This document shows positions 18,974-28,650 of a stretch of 64,000 bases of DNA, in pieces. Every line of letters starts with the position of its first letter. Position 1 is the first letter of the stretch. Origin of the DNA: Microcella humidisoli. GTDB taxonomy: Bacteria > Actinomycetota > Actinomycetes > Actinomycetales > Microbacteriaceae. A model generated the notes under the pieces. The model had not been told where the DNA came from and did no database searches. It saw only the letters and a list, made by a program, of their open reading frames with translations. The position numbers were made by a program, and so were the translations under genes. The DNA lies in assembly GCF_024362325.1 (NCBI RefSeq), contig NZ_CP101497.1, forward strand, positions 124,001-188,000. Direction: 5' to 3'.

Positions 18974-20608
18974 CTACTTCTTGCGGCGGACGATCTTCTC
19001 CTGGTTGATGTCTTCCGCCTCAACGGCGTCGAACTGCTCGCTGCCGGCGTGCACGCCGCCCTCTTCGCCGCCCTGGAAGGCGACGACGAAGGCGTCGACA
19101 GCCTTCTCGAGCTCGGCCTCGGTCGCGTCGTCGAGCACGTTCGTCTCGCGCAGCGTCGTGAGGATCGAGGTGTTGCGGCGCAAGTGGTCGAGCAGCTCGG
19201 CCTCGAAGCGCAGCACGTCGTCGACGTCGACCGTGTCGAGCTTGCCCTTGGTGCCGGCCCAGATCGAGACGACCTGCTCCTCGACGGGGTAGGGCGAGTA
19301 CTGCGGCTGCTTGAGCAGCTCGGTGAGGCGGGCACCCCGCGAGAGCTGACGGCGGCTGGCCGCGTCGAGGTCGCTCGCGAACATCGCGAACGCCTGCAGC
19401 GAGCGGTACTGCGCGAGCTCGAGCTTCAAGGTGCCGGAGACCTTCTTGATGCTCTTGACCTGGGCGTCGCCACCGACACGCGAGACCGAGATGCCGACGT
19501 CGACCGCGGGACGCTGGTTGGCGTTGAACAGGTCGGACTGCAGGAAGATCTGGCCGTCGGTGATCGAGATCACGTTGGTCGGGATGTACGCCGAGACGTC
19601 GTTGGCCTTCGTCTCGATGATCGGCAGACCCGTCATCGAGCCGGCGCCGAGCTCGTCCGAGAGCTTGGCGCAACGCTCGAGCAGACGGGAGTGCAAGTAG
19701 AAGACGTCGCCCGGGTAGGCCTCGCGCCCCGGCGGGCGGCGCAGCAGCAGCGAGACGGCACGGTAGGCCTCGGCCTGCTTCGACAGGTCGTCGAAGATGA
19801 TGAGCACGTGCTTGCCGCCGTACATCCAGTGCTGGCCGATGGCCGAGCCCGTGTAGGGGGCGAGGTACTTGAAGCCTGCGGGGTCGGAGGCGGGAGCCGC
19901 AACGATCGTCGTGTACTCCATCGCGCCGGCCTCTTCGAGCGCGCCCTTCACGGCCGCGATCGTCGAGCCCTTCTGGCCGATGGCGACGTAGATGCAGCGC
20001 ACCTGCTTGTTGGCGTCGCCCGACTCCCAGTTGGCCTTCTGGTTGATGATCGTGTCGATCGCGATGGCCGTCTTGCCGGTCTGGCGGTCGCCGATGATGA
20101 GCTGACGCTGGCCGCGGCCGACGGGGATCATGGCGTCGATGGCCTTGATGCCGGTCTGCAGGGGCTCGTGCACGCTCTTGCGCTGCATCACGCCGGGCGC
20201 CTGCAGCTCGAGGGCGCGGCGGCCCTCGCTCGCGATCTCGCCGAGGCCATCGATGGGGGCGCCGAGCGGGTCGACGACGCGGCCGAGGTAGGCGTCGCCC
20301 ACGGGCACCGAGAGCACCTCGCCCGTGCGGGTGACCTCCATGCCCTCGACGATGCCGGTGAACTCGCCGAGCACGACGACGCCGATCTCGTTCTCGTCGA
20401 GGTTCTGAGCCAGGCCCAGGGTGCCGTCGGAGAAACGGATGAGCTCGTTGGCCATGACGCCCGGAAGGCCCTCGACGTGCGCGATGCCGTCAGCGGCATC
20501 GATGACGTGACCGACCTCGGTGGCGACGGCCGTGCCCGGGGCGTAGGACTTCGCGAAGTTCTTCAGCGCGTCGCGGATCTCGTCCGGGCTGATCGTGAGT
20601 TCTGCCAT
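18974..20608 (-). CDS. atpA: ATP synthase F1 subunit alpha
   Basis: This 544-residue non-catalytic nucleotide-binding subunit has the P-loop [31 protein letters not shown] and the C-terminal helical domain. I chose the ATG at 20608 ([15 protein letters not shown]), which follows GGGAAGAAC; the ATG at 20632 would only add a basic stretch. It lies between atpH and atpG, with hairpins on both sides. Confidence 0.98.
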   Translation of the reverse strand: MAELTISPDEIRDALKNFAKSYAPGTAVATEVGHVIDAADGIAHVEGLPGVMANELIRFSDGTLGLAQNLDENEIGVVVLGEFTGIVEGMEVTRTGEVLSVPVGDAYLGRVVDPLGAPIDGLGEIASEGRRALELQAPGVMQRKSVHEPLQTGIKAIDAMIPVGRGQRQLIIGDRQTGKTAIAIDTIINQKANWESGDANKQVRCIYVAIGQKGSTIAAVKGALEEAGAMEYTTIVAAPASDPAGFKYLAPYTGSAIGQHWMYGGKHVLIIFDDLSKQAEAYRAVSLLLRRPPGREAYPGDVFYLHSRLLERCAKLSDELGAGSMTGLPIIETKANDVSAYIPTNVISITDGQIFLQSDLFNANQRPAVDVGISVSRVGGDAQVKSIKKVSGTLKLELAQYRSLQAFAMFASDLDAASRRQLSRGARLTELLKQPQYSPYPVEEQVVSIWAGTKGKLDTVDVDDVLRFEAELLDHLRRNTSILTTLRETNVLDDATEAELEKAVDAFVVAFQGGEEGGVHAGSEQFDAVEAEDINQEKIVRRKK

Positions 20609-20625
20609 GTTCTTCCCTTTTCGTT

Positions 20626-20647
20626 CGAGCACCGTTGCGGGTGCTCG
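20626..20647 (-). other. Intercistronic hairpin between atpH and atpA
   Basis: CGAGCACC (20626-20633) and GGTGCTCG (20640-20647) form a perfect 8-bp stem with a 6-base loop. It lies about 18 bp before the atpA start and just upstream of its ribosome site, so it could modulate atpA translation or mRNA ends. Confidence 0.5.
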
Positions 20648-20669
20648 TCTGGTATCTGGTGGGCTGCGC

Positions 20670-21461
20670 CTAACCGGCCAGCTGAAGCTTCACATCGGCC
20701 AGTCGCGAGGCGATGCTGCCGTCGATGACCTCATCGCCGACCTGCACGCGCACGCCGCCCACGAGGGAGGCGTCGACGACCTGGTTGACCACGTGGTCGC
20801 GGCCGTAACGGCGCGCGATGCTCGCCGTCACCGCCGAGATCTGCGCCGCCGAGAGCGGACGGGCGACCGTGACGGTCGCGACGCCCTTGCCGGCGGTGTC
20901 GGCGACGATGGCCGCAGCACCGCGGACGAGCTCGCCGATCCGGCGGCCGCGCGGCTGCTGCACGAGGTGCCCCGCGATCGCGAGGGTCTGAGCCGAGGCG
21001 CTGCCGCCGAGCAGGCTCTGCACGAGGCTGAGCTTGCCGGCCGCGGAGTCGCGCTTGCTGCCGATCGCGAGCTCGAGCTCCGCATCCGAGGTCACGGCCC
21101 GGCCGAACTCGAAGAGCTCGGCCTCAATCGCACCGGGCGTCGTCGCGGTGGTCGCGATGGCCCGGATGCCCAGCTCTTCGAGACCGGCGAGCACGTCGTC
21201 TCCGCTCGACCAGCGGCTGCTCACGACGACGTCGACGAGACCACGAGCGGTCGGGCCGATCTCGCCGAACACCGCGGCGACGAGCGCCTTCGTGCCGGCG
21301 GCGTCGCCCGAGGGGTTCGCGAGCGCGCTGAGGAGCTGCGTCGAGCCGCCGATCGTGCGCGCGGCGGCGAGCAGCTGCTCGCCCGTCGCCAGATCAACGC
21401 CCTTCGCGGCGGCCAGCGCGGAGCGGGCCGTCTGGAGGGAACTGCGCGTCGCGGACCCCAT
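20670..21461 (-). CDS. atpH: ATP synthase F1 subunit delta
   Basis: This 263-residue peripheral-stalk subunit is long, as is usual in Actinobacteria. The C-terminal OSCP core shows [14 protein letters not shown], a [23 protein letters not shown] segment in two parts, and [17 protein letters not shown]. It starts 2 bp after the atpF stop. It links the top of the F1 head to the b dimer. Confidence 0.95.
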   Translation of the reverse strand: MGSATRSSLQTARSALAAAKGVDLATGEQLLAAARTIGGSTQLLSALANPSGDAAGTKALVAAVFGEIGPTARGLVDVVVSSRWSSGDDVLAGLEELGIRAIATTATTPGAIEAELFEFGRAVTSDAELELAIGSKRDSAAGKLSLVQSLLGGSASAQTLAIAGHLVQQPRGRRIGELVRGAAAIVADTAGKGVATVTVARPLSAAQISAVTASIARRYGRDHVVNQVVDASLVGGVRVQVGDEVIDGSIASRLADVKLQLAG

Positions 21462-21463
21462 CG

Positions 21464-22021
21464 CTACTTGGCCGCCTTCTTCGACGTGGCGGTGTCGTTC
21501 TCGAGGTCGGCGAGGAAGCGGTCGACGAGCGCGGTTGCGCGCTTGTCGTCGGCGAGGCTCTCGCCGATCACGCCGCTCGCGAGGTCGAGAGCGAGCGAAC
21601 CGACCTCGGCGCGCAGCGACACGAGCGCCGCCTGGCGCTCAGCCTCGATCTGCTGCTGAGCCGTCGCGGTGACGCGAGCGGCCTCGACCTGCGCGGCCTC
21701 CTTGAGCTCGGCGAGGATGGCGTTGCCCTCGGCACGCGCCTGCTCGCGGATCTTCGCCGCCTCGGCGCGACCCTCGGCGAGCAGCGCGTTGTACTGCTCG
21801 AGGGCGGCCTTGGCCTCGGCCTGCGCCGACTCCGCCTTCTCGATGCCGCCCTCGATAAGGGCTGCGCGCTCGTCGAGCGTCTTCTGCATGCGCGGCAGCA
21901 CCACGCGCCAGAAGAGCAGCAGGACGAGGATGAAGGGGATCAGCGAGTAGACGATGTCGTACCACGCCGGAAGCAGCGGGTTCGGCGTCTCTTCCGCCGC
22001 GATGATGAGCTCTGCGAGCAT
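21464..22021 (-). CDS. atpF: ATP synthase Fo subunit b
   Basis: This 185-residue subunit has one N-terminal membrane helix (about 25-45, SLIPFILVLLLFWRVVLP) followed by a long Ala/Glu/Lys-rich coiled coil that dimerises as the peripheral stalk. It lies 10 bp after atpE and 2 bp before atpH. Confidence 0.96.
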   Translation of the reverse strand: MLAELIIAAEETPNPLLPAWYDIVYSLIPFILVLLLFWRVVLPRMQKTLDERAALIEGGIEKAESAQAEAKAALEQYNALLAEGRAEAAKIREQARAEGNAILAELKEAAQVEAARVTATAQQQIEAERQAALVSLRAEVGSLALDLASGVIGESLADDKRATALVDRFLADLENDTATSKKAAK

Positions 22022-22031
22022 GACGGAATCC

Positions 22032-22328
<297 letters not shown>

Positions 22329-23171
22329 CTAGTGCTCGTCTGCCAGCGCGAGCTGGATGTAGACAGTGGTCAGGAGGGCGAAGACGTAGGCCTGCAGCAC
22401 CGAGACGAGGATCTCGAAGAACGTGAAGGCCGTGCCGAACGCGAGCGTCACCGCACTCGCCGCGATCCACCAGCCGCCCAGCTCGACCATGAAGAAGGCC
22501 GTGGCCGAGAAGAAGAGCACGAGCAGCAGGTGGCCGACGATCATGTTCATGAGCAGTCGGAGCGTGAGCGTGACGGGCCGCAGCACGAACATCGACACGA
22601 ACTCGATCGGCGTGACGATGATGTAGAGGAACGGCGGAACGCCGGGCGGGAAGAGCGCGTTGCGCAGGAACGCCCACGGGTGCTTGCGCAGCCCGGCCCA
22701 GATGAACGCGATGTACGCCGCGACGGCGAGCACGAGGGGCATGCCGATGACGGAGTTCGCCGAGATGTTGATGCCGGGCACGATGCCCGTGAGGTTCATG
22801 AACAGCACGAGGAAGAAGATCGTCGTGATGAGCGGCAGGAACCGCTTGCCGTCTTTCTGCCCGAGCAGGTCTTCGACGATGCTCTTGCGCACGAACTCGA
22901 GGCCCATCTCGATCGTGCCCTGGAAGCGGCCCGGGACGAGCTGCATCTTGCGGGTACCGAGCCAGAACAGGATGAAGATGAGGGCGACGATGACGAGCCG
23001 CAGCAGCATGATGCGATTCATCTCGAAGAACTCGTTGCCCTCGAAGAAGATGGCCGGCGGGAAGAAGTCGAGGATCGACGGCCCCTTGAACTCCGGAGCA
23101 TCCGTCGCGGGAGCGGTCGCGAAAGCGAGGGCGGGGATCAGGGCGGCAGCGCTCAGGGGAGTCTCCAGCAT
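22329..23171 (-). CDS. atpB: ATP synthase Fo subunit a
   Basis: This 280-residue membrane subunit forms the proton half-channels. The essential Arg is in TLTLRLLMNMIVGH, with five or more helices and a C-terminal region with YVFALLTTVYIQLAL. It is followed by atpE after 60 bp with a hairpin, and preceded by an AtpI-like gene. Confidence 0.97.
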   Translation of the reverse strand: MLETPLSAAALIPALAFATAPATDAPEFKGPSILDFFPPAIFFEGNEFFEMNRIMLLRLVIVALIFILFWLGTRKMQLVPGRFQGTIEMGLEFVRKSIVEDLLGQKDGKRFLPLITTIFFLVLFMNLTGIVPGINISANSVIGMPLVLAVAAYIAFIWAGLRKHPWAFLRNALFPPGVPPFLYIIVTPIEFVSMFVLRPVTLTLRLLMNMIVGHLLLVLFFSATAFFMVELGGWWIAASAVTLAFGTAFTFFEILVSVLQAYVFALLTTVYIQLALADEH

Positions 23172-23298
23172 CGGGGCGAAACGGTCGGCTTCGCGGCGAT
23201 CGGCGGCGGTTCCTCCACCCTACCAAGAGAACCGGGCACCGACGTACGCGGGGCGGCCGATCGGCCGCGCCTCAAAGGCCCTTCTCAGGGCGTGGGCG

Positions 23299-23775
23299 TC
23301 ACAGGTCGGGAATCTCGTCTTTGCCCGGCAACCGCACGTCGCTCACATAGGGGACGCGTGAGCGCGTGACGGCGATGATGTCGGTCACGAGCCCGCCGAT
23401 GACGGCCGCCACGAGGCAGACGAAGAGCACGACCGGTTCGACGAAGGCGGCGTCGCGCAGCGTGAACACGAGCACGAGGAACACGATGAACTTGAGGATC
23501 CAGGCGCCGATGACGATGCCGAAGTAGGCGGGCGAGAGCAGGTCGCTGCCCGTGACCCGATCGGCCAGCAGGATGCTCGCCGCGGTCAGCGCGAGGAACA
23601 CGAAGCCCATGCCCGCGCCGATGAGGGCGCTCAGCATGCCGGGCAGCTCGGCGACGAGCGCCCCGGCCACGCTGCCGACGATCGCGATCGCGAACGACAG
23701 CGCGGCGCCGTAGATAAGAGCTCGGCGCAGCACGGGAGCGGCGGTCGAGGGACGGGGGTCGGGCGACGTGGTCAA
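23299..23775 (-). CDS. atpI: AtpI-like ATP synthase accessory membrane protein
   Basis: This 158-residue protein has four predicted membrane helices and a charged C-terminus. Its position directly before atpB fits AtpI (the Rv1303 position in M. tuberculosis), which helps c-ring assembly or ion supply in some bacteria. The start is a TTG that overlaps the stop of the upstream glycosyltransferase gene (TTGA), with GAGGAG upstream. Sequence conservation of this family is low, so the name rests mostly on context and topology. Confidence 0.8.
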   Translation of the reverse strand: MTTSPDPRPSTAAPVLRRALIYGAALSFAIAIVGSVAGALVAELPGMLSALIGAGMGFVFLALTAASILLADRVTGSDLLSPAYFGIVIGAWILKFIVFLVLVFTLRDAAFVEPVVLFVCLVAAVIGGLVTDIIAVTRSRVPYVSDVRLPGKDEIPDL

Positions 23776-25049
23776 CGGGACTCCTCGGGTCGGAGAGCAG
23801 GGTCGGCAGGGGCGGTCGGAGGGTCGATGAGGCCCGTGGCGACGGCCTCGGCGTCGAGCGACTCGTCATCGAGCGCATCGGGCGCGGCGGCATCCAGCGG
23901 ATCGAAGCGTGCGAGCGCCTCCTCGCTCTCGGGCGCCGACTGCGCGACCGCCTCGATGCGCTTGCGGCGACTCAGCGGGGCGAGGGTGACGAGGGTGCAG
24001 GCCACGAGGCCGACCACCATGGCGGTGAGCGCCCACCACCACGTCCAGAACAGGAACAGGAGGGCGCCGAAGGCGACGACGGCCGTCCACGCGTAGAAGA
24101 TCAGCACGGCGTGGAAGTGCGAGTGCCCCATGTCGAGCAGGCGGTGGTGCAGGTGCTTGCGGTCGGCGCTGAACGGCGACTTGCCCGCGCGCAGGCGGCG
24201 CAGCACCGCGAGGCCGAAGTCGAGCAGCGGCACGATGAGCACGGCGAAGGGCAGCAGCAGCGGGATGAAGGCGGGCACGAGCTGGCTGCGGTCGATGCCC
24301 GGGTCGATCTGCCCCGTGACCGAGATCGTCGAGACGGCCATGAGCATGCCGACGACGAGGGCTCCCCCGTCGCCCATGAAGATCTTCGCCGGGTGCCAGT
24401 TGAAGGGAAGGAAGCCCGCGGTGGCCCCGAGCAGCACGGCCATGACGAGCGAGGCGAGGTTGAACGCGGTCTGCGCCGTGTCGATCGAGAGCAGGTAGCT
24501 GTAGATGAAGAAGACCGTGCCCGCGATGATCGTGACGCCCGCAACGAGGCCGTCGAGTCCGTCGATGAAGTTGACGGCGTTCATCACGAGCACGACCGCG
24601 AGCACGGTCACCACGAGCGACAGCGTCGGCGACAGCACCGTGATGCCGCCGTCGGGGCCGACTGGCAGCGAGGTCAGCTGCAGGCTCGACCAGGCGAGGA
24701 ATCCGGCGATGAGCAGCTGGCCGGCGAGCTTCGTCATCCAGTCGAGGTCGTAGAGGTCGTCGACGACGCCGAGGCCGAGCATGATGAGCGCCGAGGCGAT
24801 GATCGCGATGATCGGGAACGGGTCGGCGTAGACGAGGTCGAACCAGCTGATCTGCGAGGCGATCGCGAGGGCCACGACGATGCCGATGACGATCGCGATG
24901 CCGCCGAGGCGCGGCGTCGGCGTCGTGTGCACATCGCGCTCCCGGATGCCCGGGTACAGCTTGAAGCGATGGCTCAGCCGCAGCACCCCCCAGGAGGCGC
25001 CGAAGCTCACGAGGCCCGCGATGAGGGCCACGAGCAGGTAGAAGGTCAC
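23772..25049 (-). CDS. wecA: WecA/TagO-family undecaprenyl-phosphate N-acetylglucosamine-1-phosphate transferase
   Basis: This 425-residue polytopic enzyme of about eleven helices joins a sugar-1-phosphate to undecaprenyl phosphate. Conserved motifs are DDLYDLDW (the Asp pair), NFIDGLDGL, FMGDGGAL and HHRLLDMGHSH. It starts polymer synthesis such as arabinogalactan linkage, teichoic acid or other wall glycans; which one is not shown. The C-terminal 60 residues are a disordered acidic tail. The GTG at 25049 overlaps the tsaC stop (GTGA). The same neighbour pair (Rv1301-rfe) is found in mycobacteria. Confidence 0.92.
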   Translation of the reverse strand: MTFYLLVALIAGLVSFGASWGVLRLSHRFKLYPGIRERDVHTTPTPRLGGIAIVIGIVVALAIASQISWFDLVYADPFPIIAIIASALIMLGLGVVDDLYDLDWMTKLAGQLLIAGFLAWSSLQLTSLPVGPDGGITVLSPTLSLVVTVLAVVLVMNAVNFIDGLDGLVAGVTIIAGTVFFIYSYLLSIDTAQTAFNLASLVMAVLLGATAGFLPFNWHPAKIFMGDGGALVVGMLMAVSTISVTGQIDPGIDRSQLVPAFIPLLLPFAVLIVPLLDFGLAVLRRLRAGKSPFSADRKHLHHRLLDMGHSHFHAVLIFYAWTAVVAFGALLFLFWTWWWALTAMVVGLVACTLVTLAPLSRRKRIEAVAQSAPESEEALARFDPLDAAAPDALDDESLDAEAVATGLIDPPTAPADPALRPEESR

Positions 25050-25723
25050 GACACCAGCTCGGCGCCGACGACGCGGATGATCTCGTCGTCGGGGATCACG
25101 CCGTGGCGCACGATGCGCAGCTTGCCCTCGGGCAGGTGCAGGCTCGTGGCGTCGACGATCGTCGAGCCCGGGTCGGCGCCGGCGGGCAGCACGGCCCCGA
25201 CCGCACCGCCGTCGAGGTACACGCTGACGCGGTCGCCGAGCATGGCGAGCGCCTCCTGTGCGGTCGTCGCGGCGGGCATTCCGCTGATGTTGGCGCTCGA
25301 CACGGCGAGCGGGCCGGTGTCGGCGAGCAGGTGCAGGGCGTGCCGGTTATCGGGCATGCGCAGGGCGACGGTGCCGCGCGTCTCGCCGAGGTCCCAGGCG
25401 AGCGACTCGCGCGCCTCGACGATGACGGTGAGGCCACCGGGCCAGAACTGCTTCACGAGCTTCTCGACCACCTCGGGCACGTTCTCGGCGAGCGCGGTGA
25501 GGGTGGGAATACCCGGAATCAGCACGGGCGGGGGGGCATCGCGCCCGCGCTCTTTGGCATCGAGCAGGCGCTGCACCGCTGCGGGGCGGAATGCGTCGGC
25601 CGCGAGCCCGTAGACGGTGTCGGTCGGGATGACGACCAGCTCACCACGGCCGATGGCGCCGCGCGCCGCCCGCAGACCCTCGAGCAGCTCGCTCTCGACA
25701 GAGCAGTCGTACACGGTGGTCAT
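25046..25723 (-). CDS. tsaC: L-threonylcarbamoyladenylate synthase (Sua5/YrdC family)
   Basis: This 225-residue YrdC-domain protein makes threonylcarbamoyl-AMP from threonine, bicarbonate and ATP for the t6A modification of ANN-decoding tRNAs. Motifs include VVIPTDTVYGLAADAF and the basic RNA/nucleotide-binding region around SSANISGMPAA. The longer Sua5 C-terminal domain is absent. I chose the ATG at 25723 (MTTVYDCSVE); upstream in-frame codons reach into the divergent gene region. A TACGAT box lies nine bases before the start, so the leader would be very short. In related genomes prmC sits directly upstream; here about 3 kb intervene. Confidence 0.92.
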   Translation of the reverse strand: MTTVYDCSVESELLEGLRAARGAIGRGELVVIPTDTVYGLAADAFRPAAVQRLLDAKERGRDAPPPVLIPGIPTLTALAENVPEVVEKLVKQFWPGGLTVIVEARESLAWDLGETRGTVALRMPDNRHALHLLADTGPLAVSSANISGMPAATTAQEALAMLGDRVSVYLDGGAVGAVLPAGADPGSTIVDATSLHLPEGKLRIVRHGVIPDDEIIRVVGAELVS

Positions 25724-25757
25724 GATGCGTTCATCGTACTGGGGCAGACTGAGCAGC

Positions 25758-26381
25758 GTGACCCTGCTCTTCGTGTTCGACATGGATGATGTTCTCTACG
25801 ACTACGACTGGCGCGCGCGCATGCAGTCGCTCACCGCGGTCACCGGCCACGACCTGCACGAGCTGCGCCGCCGGTGGTGGATCAGCGGCATGGAGTGGAA
25901 GGCCGAGGCCGGCGACCCGAGCGACCCGGACGAGTATCTGGCGATGGTCACCGAGACCATCGGCGCGCCGATTTCGCGCGACGAGTGGGTGCGCATCCGC
26001 GCCGAGGCGACGCACGCGCGGCCCGCCGCCCTCGAGGCCGTGCGCCGCGCCGCCGAGCTGGGACAGGTCGCGCTGCTGACCAACAACGGCATCCTCATCC
26101 ACCACCACCTGCACGAGGTGGCGCCCGAGCTCGTGGGCATCATGGGGCGCGAGCACATGCACGCCTCGGCCGCGTTCGGGGCGCGCAAGCCCGATCCGCT
26201 CGTCTACGAGCGCATCATCGCCCACTACGGCGCCTCGGCCGCCGACACCTTCTTCACGGATGACCGCACCGAGAACATCGAGGGCGCGGAGTCGATCGGC
26301 ATCACCGCGCACCTCTACGTCGACGAAGCGTCGCTGCGTGCGGCGATCGAGGCGTTCGCAGCCGAGGCGCGGGCGGCCTGA
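25758..26381 (+). CDS. HAD superfamily hydrolase
   Basis: This 207-residue haloacid dehalogenase-like phosphatase has motif I FDMDDVLYDYD near the N-terminus, motif II LLTNNG, motif III Lys in GARKPDP and motif IV FFTDDRTENIEGA. The layout resembles HAD-IA epoxide hydrolase/phosphatase-like proteins. The substrate is unknown. The GTG at 25758 is preferred because motif I follows within ten residues and CAGACT lies seven bases before. Its stop overlaps the next start (TGATG), so it is coupled to the carboxyethylornithine synthase-like gene. Confidence 0.88.
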   Translation: MTLLFVFDMDDVLYDYDWRARMQSLTAVTGHDLHELRRRWWISGMEWKAEAGDPSDPDEYLAMVTETIGAPISRDEWVRIRAEATHARPAALEAVRRAAELGQVALLTNNGILIHHHLHEVAPELVGIMGREHMHASAAFGARKPDPLVYERIIAHYGASAADTFFTDDRTENIEGAESIGITAHLYVDEASLRAAIEAFAAEARAA

Positions 26382-27526
26382 TGCTGCACCTCGGCGTCAT
26401 CGCGACCTCGCGCAAGCCCGACGAGCACCGGCTGCCGATCCACCCCGGGCACCTCGAGCGCATCGACGCCGACCTGCGTGCGGCCATGACCCTCGAGCGC
26501 GGCTACGGCGCGCGGTTCGGCATCGCGGATGCGGAGCTCGAGCCCCTCGTCGGCCCCCTCGTCGACCGCGCCGAGGTCATCGCCCGGTCCGACGTCGTGC
26601 TGCTGCCGAAGCCGCAAGCCGCCGACCTCGCGGACCTTCGCGAGGGCCAGACGCTGTGGGGCTGGCCGCACTGCGTGCAAGACCGTGCCATCACGCAGCT
26701 CGCGATCGACAAGCACCTCACCCTCATCGCGTGGGAGGCGATGAACCACTGGCGCTCCGACGGCAGCTTCGGGTTGCACGTCTTCCACAAGAACAATGAG
26801 CTGGCGGGCTACTGCTCGGTCATCCACGCGCTGCAGCTGTGCGGCTCGACGGGCGACTACGGCCGACGACTGACGGCGGTCGTGATCGGATTCGGGGCGA
26901 CCGCGCGCGGCGCGGTGACGGCGCTCAATGCGCACGGCATCCACGATGTGCGCGTGCTCACGAACCGCGACATCGCTGCTGTCAGCGCACCCATCCCCTC
27001 CGTCGACATCGTGCAGTTCGAGCACGACGACGACCCCGCGGTCGGCAGCACGGTCAACACCGACGAGGGGCCGGTGGCGCTCGCGGTGTATCTCGCCGAG
27101 AACGACATCGTCGTCAACTGCACGCTGCAGGACCCGAACGACCCCCTGACCTACCTGATGCTTGACGACCTCGACGCGTTCCGGCCCGGCAGCCTCATCG
27201 TCGACGTGTCGATCGACGAAGGCATGGGCTTCAGCTGGGCGCGCGCCACCTCGTTCGCCGAGCCGATGATCACGGTCGGCGACTCGACCAACTACTACGC
27301 CGTCGACCACAGCCCCTCGCTGCTCTGGAACTCGACGACGTGGGAGATCAGCGAAGCGCTCCTGCCCTTCCTCCGCACGGTCATGGAGGGGCCGGCGTCG
27401 TGGGCGGCGTCGGACACCATTCGGCGCGCGATCGAGATCGAGGATGGCCGCGTGCGCAACGAGGCGATCCTGACGTTCCAGGGGCGGTCGGCCGAGTACC
27501 CGTACCCGGCCAACTCAGGCTTGTAG
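26381..27526 (+). CDS. Alanine dehydrogenase/PNT-family enzyme, probable N5-(carboxyethyl)ornithine synthase
   Basis: This 381-residue protein has an N-terminal domain with RLPIHP and LLPKPQAADL, followed by a Rossmann fold (VVIGFGATARGAV). The overall layout matches opine-type carboxyethylornithine synthases, which condense pyruvate with ornithine or lysine using NADPH. The alternatives are another AlaDH/saccharopine dehydrogenase-like activity. It is coupled to the HAD gene by a TGATG overlap and runs 12 bp into the convergent small membrane protein gene. Confidence 0.7.
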   Translation: MLHLGVIATSRKPDEHRLPIHPGHLERIDADLRAAMTLERGYGARFGIADAELEPLVGPLVDRAEVIARSDVVLLPKPQAADLADLREGQTLWGWPHCVQDRAITQLAIDKHLTLIAWEAMNHWRSDGSFGLHVFHKNNELAGYCSVIHALQLCGSTGDYGRRLTAVVIGFGATARGAVTALNAHGIHDVRVLTNRDIAAVSAPIPSVDIVQFEHDDDPAVGSTVNTDEGPVALAVYLAENDIVVNCTLQDPNDPLTYLMLDDLDAFRPGSLIVDVSIDEGMGFSWARATSFAEPMITVGDSTNYYAVDHSPSLLWNSTTWEISEALLPFLRTVMEGPASWAASDTIRRAIEIEDGRVRNEAILTFQGRSAEYPYPANSGL

Positions 27527-27763
27527 GCGCGGCAATACTCCGTAGAGGAAGCTCACTACTCCCATCAACAACATTCCCCCGCCGACGATTCGGAACTGGG
27601 TCGGCGTTGAGTTCTTTGATGCCTTGAGCGATGAACGAGTCGAGGCGGATTCCAGCAGCTTCCGGTTGGCATCGGCGACCCGCGCCGCGAAGACCAGCAC
27701 GAGTGCTCCGATCACCACCATTGCCACCGTTACGAGCACAACTACCGGATTGAGCTGGTCCAA
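27515..27763 (-). CDS. Small two-helix membrane protein of the MNT-HEPN module
   Basis: This 82-residue protein of no recognised family has two membrane helices at about 6-27 and 59-76, separated by a polar Ser/Lys/Asn-rich loop. The TTG start follows GAGGAG and lies 22 bp inside the HEPN gene, so the two are very likely co-translated. By direct count, bases 27541-27660 are about 56% G+C, well below the surrounding sequence near 70%, which suggests foreign origin. Its conserved position decides whether it is part of the toxin-antitoxin system; from one genome this is open. Confidence 0.65.
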   Translation of the reverse strand: MDQLNPVVVLVTVAMVVIGALVLVFAARVADANRKLLESASTRSSLKASKNSTPTQFRIVGGGMLLMGVVSFLYGVLPRLQA

Positions 27764-28182
27764 GGCTCCTCACCCTCCGAGTCGGGAGATACGTCGATGA
27801 CGAGCCGGCGCACGATCTCGGGGATGCGGATCGTCACGGCGGCCCAGAACAGGTCGTCGTTCATGCCGACGTAGCCGGCGTGCGCGGCGATGTTGCGCGT
27901 CGCCTTGATCGCGGTGATCTCGTCGGTAGTCAGCTTCTCGGCGCGCGGGGCGAACTCGGGGCGCTCGAGCAGGGCCGCGAGCCGAATGACGACCATGCTC
28001 GCGACGTCGTAGTGTGCTGCTCCCTCGGCGAACGTCTCGCGGCCAGACTCGCTCACGAGCGAGCACCGCTGCAAGATGCGGCGCAGTTCCTCCTGGATGT
28101 TCTGCGCGTCAGTGCGGGCCCGACGATCGGTCTCAGCACGAGGGCGCGGCGAAAAGCGGGGCTGGTTCTGGTCGTCGGTCAC
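27742..28182 (-). CDS. HEPN-domain RNase toxin (HepT/DUF86-like)
   Basis: This 146-residue protein has a disordered Arg/Gln-rich N-terminus (1-30) and an all-helical HEPN domain. The RNase motif is at Arg96-Asn97 and His101 (RNIAAH), followed by the family-like segment NDDLFWAAVTIRIPEIV. Classical HepT has R-X4-H-X-Y; here Tyr104 is one position later (RNIAAHAGY). HepT toxins cut RNA and are silenced by MntA, which adds AMP to that tyrosine. The GTG start overlaps the MNT gene stop (GTGA), the standard pairing of this toxin-antitoxin type. Toxicity is inferred from family and context. Confidence 0.85.
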   Translation of the reverse strand: MTDDQNQPRFSPRPRAETDRRARTDAQNIQEELRRILQRCSLVSESGRETFAEGAAHYDVASMVVIRLAALLERPEFAPRAEKLTTDEITAIKATRNIAAHAGYVGMNDDLFWAAVTIRIPEIVRRLVIDVSPDSEGEEPWTSSIR

Positions 28183-28649
28183 AATGCGACTGCCTCGAGC
28201 GCCGCCTCCGCGGACTGTGGCGAGTCCGCAGTGTCAGCAACGACGTCGACCGGGAATCCTGTGAGGGCGCGCACTTCTTCTGCGAACACGGCGAGGTCGA
28301 AGAGGTCGACCCGCGGTCCCGGCGACACGATCAGGTCGATGTCGCTGTCGAAGTGGTCCTCACCACGCACTGTCGAGCCGAAGACCCGCACGCGCTCGAT
28401 TCCCCGCTGGGCCGCGAGGGCGGTGATCTGCTCAGCACAATCGGCGAGCGGGAGCGACGGCCGGTAGTCGGCCGCGCGCAACACCCGCTCGAGCATCTCG
28501 TCCGACGCGGCACGGGTGCCGGCCTCCATCTGCGCCAGGCTCGGCTGGCTCACACCGGCTCGGCGCGCGAGCTCACTCTGCGTGAGCCCCGCGTCGAGCC
28601 GAGCCCGGCGGATGAGCTCGCCGGGCTGCGATGTGCTGAAACGGCCCAT
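28179..28649 (-). CDS. HTH-MNT fusion: XRE DNA-binding domain plus minimal nucleotidyltransferase antitoxin (MntA-like)
   Basis: This 156-residue protein has an XRE helix-turn-helix at 8-62 (GLTQSELARRAGVSQPSLAQ). A minimal nucleotidyltransferase domain follows, with FGSTVRG (Gly91, Ser92), DSDIDL (Asp103, Asp105) and a third acidic residue at Asp135, so all catalytic positions are present. MntA-type proteins AMPylate the partner HEPN toxin; the fused HTH points to direct autoregulation. A perfect palindrome containing the -10 box lies immediately before the ATG at 28649, which has no ribosome site. It is the first gene of a three-gene operon and lies 44 bp after prmC on the same strand. Confidence 0.88.
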   Translation of the reverse strand: MGRFSTSQPGELIRRARLDAGLTQSELARRAGVSQPSLAQMEAGTRAASDEMLERVLRAADYRPSLPLADCAEQITALAAQRGIERVRVFGSTVRGEDHFDSDIDLIVSPGPRVDLFDLAVFAEEVRALTGFPVDVVADTADSPQSAEAALEAVAL

Positions 28650-28650
28650 G

